From contig NC_014253.1 of NCBI RefSeq assembly GCF_000196655.1, forward strand, positions 1,231,423 to 1,295,422: a stretch of 64,000 nucleotides of DNA. The letters are read 5' to 3'. Each line of letters opens with the position of its first letter. Position 1 is the stretch's first letter. The notes beneath the pieces are model-generated. The model saw only the letters and a list, made by a program, of their open reading frames with translations, was not told where the DNA came from and did not search any database. The position numbers were made by a program, and so were the translations under genes. Source of the DNA: Methanohalobium evestigatum Z-7303 (lineage in GTDB: Archaea > Halobacteriota > Methanosarcinia > Methanosarcinales > Methanosarcinaceae). Below are positions 53,503 to 61,534 of the stretch, piece by piece.

Positions 53503-53889
53503 TCAAAAATAATCAAAATTTTTCACCAAATTATCTATTATCTGTGCTTTTGCAGGACCTATAGCCATCATAATCATGTTGTTGTTCTTATTGCAGATAA
53601 AACTCGCAGGAACCCCTACTCCATAAACTGCTTTTTCATAAAGCTCATCCATTTCTGAAAAATCATTACACATCAATAACACTGTGTCCTGATAACAATA
53701 ACAGCACCAGATGTCGTAATCCATTTCGTTTGCTTTATTTATAGAAGCTTTAGCTACATGATCTATTTTATCGACATAATCCTCATGAGACAAATACGAT
53801 TGTGTACAGTAAACTATTACTTGCCTGCATTGATGGTTGCATGTACTGGGTACGAATTTATTATGAAAATTTTTCAACTTTTCAAACAT
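53503..53889 (-). CDS. PTH2-like protein (divergent peptidyl-tRNA hydrolase fold)
   Basis: 128 residues. CRQVIVYCTQSYLSHEDYVDKI aligns with the first strand and loop of archaeal/eukaryal peptidyl-tRNA hydrolase 2 (RQVIVVRTDLKMSKGKLAAQ), and VGVPASFICNKNNNMIMMAIGP with its C-terminal GLPTxLIxDAG...AIGP. The conserved Lys/Gln residues of the active site are not conserved here, and cysteines are frequent (seven or more). It may bind rather than hydrolyse, or use a different chemistry. It is an isolated gene. Assignment rests on visual alignment. Confidence 0.5.
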   Translation of the reverse strand: MFEKLKNFHNKFVPSTCNHQCRQVIVYCTQSYLSHEDYVDKIDHVAKASINKANEMDYDIWCCYCYQDTVLLMCNDFSEMDELYEKAVYGVGVPASFICNKNNNMIMMAIGPAKAQIIDNLVKNFDYF

Positions 53890-54020
53890 TCTATCACTTT
53901 ACACACTTTAGCTGGACCAGATTATTGAATAAACCACTAAAAATTGATACAAAAGTAAAGTTGACGTTCATATTAACCCCTATGTTAGTTATTAATTTCA
54001 TATTATTAGACAAACCATTC

Positions 54021-55325
54021 TCAACTTTGCTTGTTTTCATAAAGTTCAAGTTTATTAGGTACAATTGATGAACTCAAAGCATGATATTCATAGAGGTTCA
54101 TCTCAGCCTTCATCCGTGCGATAAAACCACCCAATTGTGCGGCAATTGTTTCAATGGCTGTACGGATATCAACGGGAATTTCATCATACAAATGAGATGA
54201 CAGGTTTAATGAACCCAGTACTTCTCCGTTACAGACTAACGGTATAAGTGCAACTGCACGCAATCTTTCGTTTTTATTTGCAAATAGGTCCGATTTAAAC
54301 GGGATTTCAGAATAGTCCTTGTAAACCGGTTGACCGGTCATTATAATTCTGTTAAGAATGGAATTTGAACCCAGATATGATATATTATTCACGAATTCAT
54401 GAGATAATCCTTTATACACCATCAGGTTCAAGTTTCCGTATTCATCTATAAAATGAATACATCCACAATCAATAATACCTATATTTATGGTTAAATCAAG
54501 CACCTGGTTCAAAATTTCCTCAGGCTCATCAAGGGAATTTATAACAAGCGCGATATCATGTTCTGTATGCAGGATATTTTCAGTATGTTTCCTGTCAGTA
54601 ATATCAACAATAATCCCCTGATAAGAAACAGGATTACCATCTTTATCCCGCTGGATAAAAGTTCTCTCATCCACCCATCTGATTTTACCCGATTTAGTAA
54701 CTATCCTGTATTCCTGCGAAAAATCATTATGTCCTTTTTCCCTGCGTTTGCAGAGTTCATATTGAACACGTTCCAGATCGTCAGGATAGATTATGTCTCC
54801 GTATTGAAGTTCTCCTGTAACAAATTCATCTGGTGTATAACCAAAACGGTTTATGTTGTCCGATACAAATTCAACAGGCCATTTTTCTTCAAGTTTACAT
54901 TCCGACTTCCACTGAAAAACTATCGCAGGACTATTGTTAATTATCGATTCAAGTTCATCTTTTATTGCAAGTGTTTCCTGGAGTTTTTCTTCTTCCATTT
55001 TCGAATCTGTAATATCTATGACTATACTCAAGTATTGTTGAGAAGAGTCGGTGTTAGCATGGCTAATGACTTTTTCATTAACCCATCTAATATCTCCAGA
55101 GTTTGTAATAACTCTATATTGAAGGGATATATCATCACTACCTGACTTACTACAACTAGCAAAGTTCTTAGTTACGTCATCTATATCTTTTGGATGGACT
55201 ATATCTAAATAATTAATGTTTCCTGATGTGAGGTCATCTCTAGCATATCCAAAAGGCTGAGTGCTTGTTATATATTCTACAGACCAATCATATCTTGATT
55301 TCCATAAAAACAAATATACATCCAT
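54021..55325 (-). CDS. PAS-PAS-GAF sensory protein without kinase domain
   Basis: 434 residues: PAS_3 domain near 5-105 (MDVYLFLWKSRYDWSVEYI, FGYARDDLTSGNINYLDIV, then RVITNSGDIRWVNEKVI), a second PAS_3 domain near 125-245 with the same PAS plus PAC pattern (QEYRIVTKSGKIRWVDERTF), and a GAF domain near 260-415 (DCGCIHFIDEYGNLNLMVY, SLNLSSHLYDEIPVD). It ends without HisKA or ATPase, so signal output must come from a partner or the C-terminus was lost. The first PAS begins abruptly, suggesting N-terminal truncation; an upstream in-frame TAA rules out extension. Confidence 0.82.
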   Translation of the reverse strand: MDVYLFLWKSRYDWSVEYITSTQPFGYARDDLTSGNINYLDIVHPKDIDDVTKNFASCSKSGSDDISLQYRVITNSGDIRWVNEKVISHANTDSSQQYLSIVIDITDSKMEEEKLQETLAIKDELESIINNSPAIVFQWKSECKLEEKWPVEFVSDNINRFGYTPDEFVTGELQYGDIIYPDDLERVQYELCKRREKGHNDFSQEYRIVTKSGKIRWVDERTFIQRDKDGNPVSYQGIIVDITDRKHTENILHTEHDIALVINSLDEPEEILNQVLDLTINIGIIDCGCIHFIDEYGNLNLMVYKGLSHEFVNNISYLGSNSILNRIIMTGQPVYKDYSEIPFKSDLFANKNERLRAVALIPLVCNGEVLGSLNLSSHLYDEIPVDIRTAIETIAAQLGGFIARMKAEMNLYEYHALSSSIVPNKLELYENKQS

Positions 55326-55663
55326 ATCTGGTCCCGGTTTTTATTGGTTATATTTGAGTCAGTGAAACAAATTTCAAATTTGTATATATTGACTAATAAA
55401 CAATATATGAGAATAGGTATATATAATAACTTGAAGTAATTAATCAATGAGAACAGTATTGTCAATTACATATTTATTGTTCTTACCATTAATTAAATCA
55501 ACATCGTTGATTTTACTTAGAACGAGATTTTTCTGCATCGCAGGTTTTTAGTAATTAATTTACCTATATTATAAAAAAGACCAATTAAATACTACGAAAC
55601 AGAGTTAAAGTTTTCTGTTTTCATATATCAAAAGATATATTTCTATTATATTTTTGTATAATA
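55326..55663. other. AT-rich intergenic
   Basis: No gene or clear site; the DNA between the sensory protein and the second IscB element. Confidence 0.4.
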
Positions 55664-55724
55664 TTCATCCAATTGGTCGCAGGAGACTCCCTGCGCGAGC
55701 TGGGAGAGGAATGCGACCTATCTT

Positions 55725-56954
55725 TTAGATTTGTATCTGTTGAGTTAGAGTTGTACATCTTGCTGATATTCTCCTGCAGTTTTTCTTAACGTTAGGATTT
55801 TTCTTGAAGGTATTTCCGAATATATCCATGATGCTGAAGTTACCTGATGTTCTTTTGCCTTTTATGAACCCGGAAACATCTGGAGTTTCGATGAAATCGA
55901 ATTTTCTCAATCCATGAAGTTTTCCGGTTGGAATTTTCTTCTTGGATCTGGCACCTTTAGTCTGTTGATAATCTCCGCTGCTCACGTGTTTCTTATAATA
56001 CACAACATCTGAAAGCTATATGTTCGGATTTGGGTTATTCTCGTTGCAACAGATTGCTACAGCATCGTTGTAATGAGTCTTTTCCAGATTTAGTTTCTGT
56101 TCTCTCTTGTATTTGGTTATGTACCCGAATGTTTCCTGAAACTTCCAGTTCAGTTTTCTTATCTGCGACCTGACAATACCCATCTCGGTTGGATGTTTTG
56201 TGTTAGACGGTTTTTTGTTTATCGTGAATTCGCCATCATGCAGCTTGCCATGACAGGTTTCGCAGAGAGTAATCAGATTGTCAGGTCTGTCAGTTCCACC
56301 GTTGCTTCTGAAAACTATGTGGTGGCATTCTAATTTCGGGTCTTTCGACCTGTTCTTACATTTTTGACAGGTGTAGTTGTCTCTATGCAGAACGTATGTC
56401 CTAATGTTGTAGTATCCTTTCAAATCACCGTTCTGGTAACCTGTACCTGAAACATTTGGATTTGTGATTTTGTGTATATCGAACGAAGCAGTTTCAACAA
56501 TCCATTTCTTGACAGGTAGAATGGATTCCACGAATCTTCTTTCTCTTTCGTGGGACTGCACTTTGCTCTTGATTGATGGAGCTATTCTTTCATCTTTCTT
56601 GGAATTTCCCCTGTTATTGAATCTCGGTTTTCTGTACCTTGTCTTTCTTGATCTCCTGTTTCTCCTGTAACTGGCTCTTTGCTGTAATTTTTTAGATATA
56701 TCATCTATTAGTTCTACTTCTGACTGATACAGTACTTCGTCGTTAGCAACAGCAGCACACCCGATGTGTTTTGAACCGGAATCCATCCCGGCAACCACTG
56801 GTTGGGTGTACTCAGTTGTTTCGTAGAGTAATTTGATAGAAAATGGAGTTCTTCTGATCACTTTAGCTTTGCCAGATTGCAATAATCTTCTGGCTTTGGC
56901 AGGTCTCGTAGGCATTAGAGGTTTCTTGTTTTTGCTTATAACAAATACACGCAT
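55725..56954 (-). CDS. iscB: IscB RNA-guided nuclease, copy 2, with in-frame UAG
   Basis: The N-terminus has an ideal PLMP motif (KNKKPLMPTRPAKARRLL), RuvC-I VAGMDSGSKHIG, bridge helix RASYRRNRRSRKTRYRKPRF, RuvC-II IVETASFD, HNH CHHIVFRSNGGTDRPDN with HGKLH, and RuvC-III KTHYNDAVAIC. After residue 312 stands TAG (56016-56018); the same frame continues without a break for 96 codons to 55725 (LSDVVYYKKHVSSGDYQQTK, then LHGLRKFDFIETPDVSGF), the usual IscB target-interaction domain. If UAG is read as pyrrolysine the protein has 409 residues. If it stops, all nuclease residues remain but the C-terminal domain is lost. Confidence 0.85.
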
Positions 56955-57276
56955 TTGTAATTCCTCCTTAAAGGAGTTGTGCGTAGGTCAGGACTGTCGG
57001 GTTCAGTCCTGATTTCCGACATCCTCTCGACCGGAGTACCGGAGGTTTAAAAGTACAGTCACTGTTCCTACCCTTCCAGAACTGTTTAGACTGCATTCTC
57101 AGAGCAAGGGACTGAGGCGGCATCCCAGGGTGACTACTGTTGTATTCTCCGGTATTGTTTACTGGATTTCTTTTTGACATATATAACCCGCATCCAGTGG
57201 TCTGGTCAACCAGGAACCTGTCTTATAGATACAAGCTCCTCCCTCAACTGAAGCATTTGCTTCAGTTAGGGAGGGG
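56955..57276 (-). ncRNA. Predicted omega RNA of IscB element 2
   Basis: The region directly upstream of iscB has no plausible protein. Block 57060-57124 (minus: GATGCCGCCTCAGTCCCTTG, then CTC and AACAGTTCTGGAAGGGTAGG) matches 12686-12752 of element 1 in sequence and position. Terminal hairpin 57242-57276 precedes it. A small frame here (56968-57180) is not considered a gene. Confidence 0.65.
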
Positions 57277-57284
57277 TAGTTGAC

Positions 57285-57350
57285 TTTTCCTTCTGCTTTT
57301 ACTTTTTTTAGCCAATCTTCTTTTCTTTTTTTCAGGCCTTAGTCACTCAT
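57285..57350 (-). pseudogene. wHTH gene remnant, copy 1
   Basis: Read from ATG at 57350 the peptide is MSD*GLKKRKEDWLKKVKAEGK, which matches MGDEDLKWKKEEWLKKVKSE of the intact gene at 62829-63161. A TAA stands at the fourth codon, and the rest is replaced by the IscB element. It is divergent from the HAD gene at 57513, as in the intact copy. Confidence 0.75.
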
Positions 57351-57512
57351 TTGAACCACCGATGGTTTTAGTATTAAAAAATTACATTAAGGTAATACAA
57401 AATACTAAAGTTATATGTTTTTCATGCTAATTATCATGATTAACAATGTTAATTTTTGGTTGTTAAAAAAGATTATATAGCCCATCATAAATCGTTAATC
57501 TGGGGTGATATA

Positions 57513-57995
57513 ATCCACCAGATTTATGTCTTTGACCTGGACGACACATTGGCAACACCAGACAAAGAAGCTGACAGGAAATCCTATTTTATGGAAATCG
57601 ACCATTTGGAACCAGTACCAACTATGATTCAGTTTTTCAACGAGACCAAATCTAGACATCCAACCATGATTCTAACTACTCGACATCCGGATTTGAAACC
57701 AAAAATAGAAGATATGTTTGAATGCACTGTAGAGTGCAGAAACTTCTGCCTAACATGGAAAGAAATACTTGAAGCGCTCAGTACAGACGATAATCTTAAT
57801 GACTTCATGACTCAGATGATTAACTGGAAAACAGGTGTGTTAAACCAACTTTCAGAACAATATCGTAAAGTTATATTCTTCGATGATTTGGTTCACAGAT
57901 ACGATGTATCCAGTCTAAAGGATAACATAGACCTCAAAAAACCACTGCATTTATCCGATGGAGAGCACCCAGGGTTCTTATACCAGCAGAAATAA
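57513..57995 (+). CDS. HAD-superfamily hydrolase, copy 1
   Basis: About 160 residues with HAD motif I VFDLDDTLATP, motif II ILTTRHP and motif IV VIFFDDLVHRYD. A small cap-less HAD phosphatase; homologues act on nucleotides or polynucleotide 3' ends. No ATG is present at the expected place: copy 2 has ATG (63346) where this copy has ATT (57522), and both copies have ATC (57513 here) at the usual distance after GGTGATA. Alternatively a TTG at 57456 could start it. The substrate is unknown. It was divergent from a wHTH regulator now destroyed. Confidence 0.7.
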   Translation: MHQIYVFDLDDTLATPDKEADRKSYFMEIDHLEPVPTMIQFFNETKSRHPTMILTTRHPDLKPKIEDMFECTVECRNFCLTWKEILEALSTDDNLNDFMTQMINWKTGVLNQLSEQYRKVIFFDDLVHRYDVSSLKDNIDLKKPLHLSDGEHPGFLYQQK

Positions 57996-58001
57996 CAATA
58001 T

Positions 58002-58018
58002 TTGGCTTTGTAGAAATC
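58002..58018. repeat. Solo MITE end
   Basis: GGCTTTGTAGAAATCTT resembles the terminal GGCTCTGTAGAAATCC of the mini-element at 30878. No partner end is seen within 300 bases. Confidence 0.4.
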
Positions 58019-58113
58019 TTCTATAAATTATTATTTAAATATAGGTTTTGTAAGAAGGTGGTGTGTTAAATCAACTATATTAAATGGCTGGATACTAATC
58101 TCTATAACCTATA

Positions 58114-58333
58114 ATGGTTTTAAAAGAATACAGCTGTAAATAAAACTCAGTACAGACCTGTATTTGAAGAGTTCAGCGGAATTATAAACCAGCTTTTCGG
58201 GATGGAAGTTAAAAACATAATTATAGGTGCAGGTTATACTGAGCTTGGTGATGTAGCAAATAATGTTGAGCTGATGAACGATGCAATGGCTACAGGCAAG
58301 AATATAGTTATTTTTAACCGTAAAAATAATTAA
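58114..58333 (+). pseudogene. Small frameshifted ORF of unknown family
   Basis: From ATG 58114 the frame reads MVLKEYSCK then stops; shifting by one base opens YRPVFEEFSGIINQLFGMEV and KNIIIGAGYTELGDVANN to a TAA at 58331, with a good hydrophobic/charged rhythm. It looks like one gene of about 70 codons with a frameshift near 58140. I do not recognise the protein. Confidence 0.4.
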
Positions 58334-58366
58334 TTATAATAACATTTTTTACTAATAGGTGGTAAA

Positions 58367-58954
58367 ATAAAAGCGGGTGATGTTTTAAAAACGTTGAGAA
58401 TAACAAGACCAACATTGTATAGATGTGTAGAAAATGGTTATATAAAAAGAACTTTACTCCCGAATGGACAATATGAATATGACGATGAATCTGTTTATGC
58501 TTTCTTAAATAAGGATGTGAAAAGAAAAACTGTGATATATGCCAGAGTTTCAACATCAAAACAGAAAAAAGACCTTGAAAACCAAGTGCAAATGCTTAAA
58601 ACATGGGCGTTTAATTCGGGTTATCAAGTAAATCATATTTATTCGGATGTGTCTTCAGGGATTTCGTTTGAAAAGAGAAAAGATTTCTTTAAGATGTTGG
58701 ATGAAATTACTAACTATAAAGTCGAAAACGTAATTATATCATATAAAGATAGACTAAGTAGAGTTGGGTTTGAATTGTTTTACCATTTGTTTTCCAAATA
58801 CGGCACCAACATAATCGTTGTGTCGGATATCGGAAGTAAAAAATTGGATGATGAAGAAGTGTTCAGTGAAATAACATCTCTACTACATTGTTATTCCGTG
58901 AATCTATACAGCAAAACAAGAGCAAAGTCAATAGAAATAAAGAAAGAAGAATGA
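58367..58954 (+). CDS. tnpA: IS607-type serine recombinase TnpA
   Basis: About 195 residues: an N-terminal MerR-like helix-turn-helix (LRITRPTLYRCVENGYIKR) and a serine recombinase domain with YARVSTSKQKKDLENQ (catalytic Ser), then YKDRLSRVGFELFYHLF. It cuts and transfers DNA of its own element. The first codons KAGDVLKTLRITR are family-typical, but the codon before is ATA (58367-58369), seven bases after AGGTGG; the first conventional start is TTG at 58394, which would lose the first helix. Followed directly by tnpB in the same frame direction. Confidence 0.88.
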   Translation: MKAGDVLKTLRITRPTLYRCVENGYIKRTLLPNGQYEYDDESVYAFLNKDVKRKTVIYARVSTSKQKKDLENQVQMLKTWAFNSGYQVNHIYSDVSSGISFEKRKDFFKMLDEITNYKVENVIISYKDRLSRVGFELFYHLFSKYGTNIIVVSDIGSKKLDDEEVFSEITSLLHCYSVNLYSKTRAKSIEIKKEE

Positions 58955-58966
58955 TTGTGGTTTTAT

Positions 58967-60169
58967 ATGATTGTGTCAAGAACTGAAACTATTCGCTTAA
59001 AACACGAAAATAAAGTTTCACGACTTTGCCACATATCCAAAAATCTCTACAATCAAGCAAATTACATAATTAGACAGAATTGGCTCAATGGTTATGGATA
59101 TACTAAATATCAAAAAGTAAATGAAGAACTGAAAGGAACTGAAAATTATTCTATTCTACCATCTCAAACAGCTCAACAGACTCTAAAAATGGTCGATAGA
59201 AATTGGAAATCATTTTTCAATTCGTTAAAAGACTACAAAATTAATCCTCATAAGTACGAAGGTAAACCAAAACCGCCAAACTATAAGAAAAAAGATGGAG
59301 AATTCCTTTTAATATTTACATCACAACAACTAACCAGAGGAACAAAAGATAATTATCTCAAGTTTCCCAAAAAACTGGGTCTAAAAATCAAAACAAGATT
59401 AAATGAGGATACTAATATCCAACAAGTGCGTATAGTTCCTCTTGGTGTTGGTTATAAATGTGAAATAGTCTATAAACAAAAAATTGAACATATTAATTTA
59501 AATGAAAATAATATAGCATCAATTGATTTAGGGATTAACAACATCATAACCATGGTAAATAACATTGGTGAAAAGCCAATTGTTATTAAAGGTGGTGGGG
59601 TTAAGAGCATAAATCAATACTACAACAAAAAGAAATCTCAATGGAAATCGTTTTATGACAAAAGAGGTTTTGATGAAACAAAAAGATTGGAAAAACTATA
59701 CCAAAAAAGAAACAACAAGATAAACGATTTCTTCCATAAAGTTAGTAAAAAGATAATCAACTATTGCATCGAAAACAATATCGGCACATTAGTTATTGGT
59801 TATAATGAAGGATGGAAACAAGAATGTAATATTGGTAAAAAGAATAATCAAAATTTTGTGCAGATTCCATTCTTTAAGTTGAAGAAGCAAATTGAATACA
59901 AATCTGAAGATGCTGGTATAAAAGTTGTGTTTCAGGAAGAATCTTATACGTCAAAGTGCTCGTTCCTCGATGATGAACCAATCGAAAAAAGAACCTCTTA
60001 TCTTGGTAAAAGGATAAAGAGAGGTTTATTTAAATCGAATACTGGTAAAGTGATCAACGCCGATGTAAACGGTGCTTACAACATACTCAAAAAAGCATTT
60101 CCCGGAATTATGAAGGGAATAGAGGGTGTAGCGTTACACCCAGTGAGCATATCTCACGAATGTAATTGA
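58967..60169 (+). CDS. tnpB: TnpB RNA-guided nuclease of IS607 element
   Basis: About 400 residues: N-terminal basic region (TETIRLKHENKVSRLCHI), ASIDLGINNIITMV (RuvC-I Asp), IGTLVIGYNEGWKQ (RuvC-II Glu region), SYTSKCSFLDDEPIEKR and ADVNGAYNILKKAFP (RuvC-III Asp). The zinc ribbon shows only one of the usual four cysteines, as in the IS607 branch of TnpB. ATG at 58967 is chosen; the frame opens at 58955. It should be guided by an RNA derived from the element's right end. Confidence 0.85.
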   Translation: MIVSRTETIRLKHENKVSRLCHISKNLYNQANYIIRQNWLNGYGYTKYQKVNEELKGTENYSILPSQTAQQTLKMVDRNWKSFFNSLKDYKINPHKYEGKPKPPNYKKKDGEFLLIFTSQQLTRGTKDNYLKFPKKLGLKIKTRLNEDTNIQQVRIVPLGVGYKCEIVYKQKIEHINLNENNIASIDLGINNIITMVNNIGEKPIVIKGGGVKSINQYYNKKKSQWKSFYDKRGFDETKRLEKLYQKRNNKINDFFHKVSKKIINYCIENNIGTLVIGYNEGWKQECNIGKKNNQNFVQIPFFKLKKQIEYKSEDAGIKVVFQEESYTSKCSFLDDEPIEKRTSYLGKRIKRGLFKSNTGKVINADVNGAYNILKKAFPGIMKGIEGVALHPVSISHECN

Positions 60170-60515
60170 TAATAATAATTGTTAGTTAATGTTATTAAGT
60201 TTATCAATTACAATGACGTACTAGCACAATAACCTTGAAACCAGTCCGGGCAAATCAGGATGTTACAAAAACCTATGACTTTTGAATAAAATGGGTAATG
60301 TAAAAAAGTAATTAATTATTTAATGACAAATTCACCAGTTTTAACCCTTATGAAATTTTTGATTTGATCTCTTTTTAGTACTCTGGTATAAATTATTGAT
60401 CAATTATTCTGGTTTTTGGTTTTGTGACCTTATTCATGGATATAATGATTATTCATGATAAATATTAGATAACTTTATATACCATATGAACCTCATATTC
60501 AATTGTGGTGTATGA
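60170..60515. other. Intergenic after tnpB
   Basis: No protein seen. The first 100 bases may hold the right end and guide RNA of the IS607 element (including CAGTCCGGGCAAATCAGG near 60240). A TATA-like TTTATATA at 60474-60481 precedes the DUF22 gene. Confidence 0.45.
60474..60481 (+). promoter_or_regulatory. TATA box of DUF22 gene
   Basis: TTTATATA lies 35-42 bases before the ATG at 60516, a distance usual for archaeal promoters with short leaders. Confidence 0.5.
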
Positions 60516-60935
60516 ATGTCAGCAGAAATCGTTCAGATAGTATCGCGTAAAAATGGAGAGCTGAAATCTACAAAAGTAAAAGCATCACCATATGAATTTA
60601 CTATGGCGACCCGTGCAAAATGGGAAACGATTGTAGCAGATGGGGATGTTGATATTAGGGCAGGAGAGTATAAGAAAATACCAGTAAAGGAACTTTATAT
60701 AGAACCCGATATGGTAGCGATGCCGTGTATTTTTTCACAGCATGCAGTTGCCTCAGTGCTTAGGATTGGTACAAAAGGTGGATGTAAACCTGTGGAAGAA
60801 GAGAGGTTGGTAAATACAGCCTATGTAATAGGTCAAGAAACCGGGTCTATAAGAAAAGGAGACCTACTTGGTATTCTTAACCTGTTTCCCGTAATGTTTA
60901 CAAGAGAAGCGACAAAACCAAGAGAGGTTGAATAA
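60516..60935 (+). CDS. DUF22 family protein
   Basis: 139 residues, conserved in methanogens (DUF22). EIVQIVSRKNGELKSTK, ASPYEFTMATRAKWETIVAD, GEYKKIPVKELYIEPDMVAM, GSIRKGDLLGILNLFPV are hallmarks of the family. Beta-rich, without membrane segments. Its role is unknown; some members lie by genes for methanogenic coenzyme or metal handling. The next gene starts 18 bases after and has the same direction. Confidence 0.85.
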   Translation: MSAEIVQIVSRKNGELKSTKVKASPYEFTMATRAKWETIVADGDVDIRAGEYKKIPVKELYIEPDMVAMPCIFSQHAVASVLRIGTKGGCKPVEEERLVNTAYVIGQETGSIRKGDLLGILNLFPVMFTREATKPREVE

Positions 60936-60953
60936 TAGGGGGTTATGAAATAA

Positions 60954-61472
60954 ATGGAAATACCACTTTTTGGAACATGTGCAATATGTGATGATGTACA
61001 GGATTCCAAACAATATGAAAGCTACAATATATGTACTGGATGTGTTGACATACTCGAAGATATTATGACAGAATACTTCATAAACACATTTAATAACAAC
61101 AAATCAACAGACTTTAGCAATTTTATTGGTTATCTACACCAGACAGACATACCTACATCTGATTATAATAAAATATTGGATGATTCATCCAATTATACCA
61201 GAAGGAAATCAAACCGGGTAATAACTGCAATGGAATATTCAAAACATGCATCCAATAAGCGTTATTTCGAAAACATGCATGTAGTTCTTGAGTGGCTTAA
61301 AAACAATCCGGAATTTTATCTTTACTATTTTAAAGATAATTATGTCTGTCCAAATTGCAGTGCCTCACTGTTTGAAAAATATACAACTAACTCAATAGGG
61401 GAGTGGTTTGTTGTATCTTGCTCAAACTGCGATACACTTCTAAAAAAATACTATTCTCCAAAAATGGTTTAA
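60954..61472 (+). CDS. Zinc-ribbon protein of unknown function
   Basis: 172 residues with Cys pairs at both ends: FGTCAICDDVQ and NICTGCVDI near 7-30, NYVCPNCSASLF and VVSCSNCDTLL near 139-162. The middle is helical and polar. The first and last pairs may form two zinc ribbons or one joined module. I do not recognise a family. It likely shares an mRNA with the DUF22 gene. Confidence 0.6.
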   Translation: MEIPLFGTCAICDDVQDSKQYESYNICTGCVDILEDIMTEYFINTFNNNKSTDFSNFIGYLHQTDIPTSDYNKILDDSSNYTRRKSNRVITAMEYSKHASNKRYFENMHVVLEWLKNNPEFYLYYFKDNYVCPNCSASLFEKYTTNSIGEWFVVSCSNCDTLLKKYYSPKMV

Positions 61473-61534
61473 CCATTTATTTTTTTGTTAATCAAGGAAA
61501 TGCTTACACACTTAAGTACAATTTTCTAACTGCT

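Larger units (their letters stand above)
55664..57284 (-). mobile_element. IscB element 2, inserted in a wHTH gene
   Basis: Right end: GGTCGC ... CTCCC-loop-GGGAG ... GCGACC near 55675-55719. Left end: a large hairpin (CCTCAACTGAAGC / GCTTCAGTTAGGGAGG, 57242-57276) and GTAGTTGAC. Inside are an omega RNA and iscB read on the minus strand. The left end interrupts the remnant wHTH gene at 57285. Ends and RNA block agree with the element at 12581, so both belong to one family. No tnpA. Confidence 0.75.
58367..60200 (+). mobile_element. IS607-family element
   Basis: Serine recombinase tnpA and tnpB follow each other in the classical order, tnpB start lying near tnpA stop. The true ends are not visible because IS607 elements lack terminal repeats. 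The tnpB 3' end and DNA beyond could hold the guide RNA. Confidence 0.7.

Noticed and set aside
56968..57180. 70-codon minus-strand frame upstream of the second iscB
   Set aside because: It lies within the conserved non-coding block shared with the other IscB element, and its protein is low in hydrophobic residues and not conserved there.
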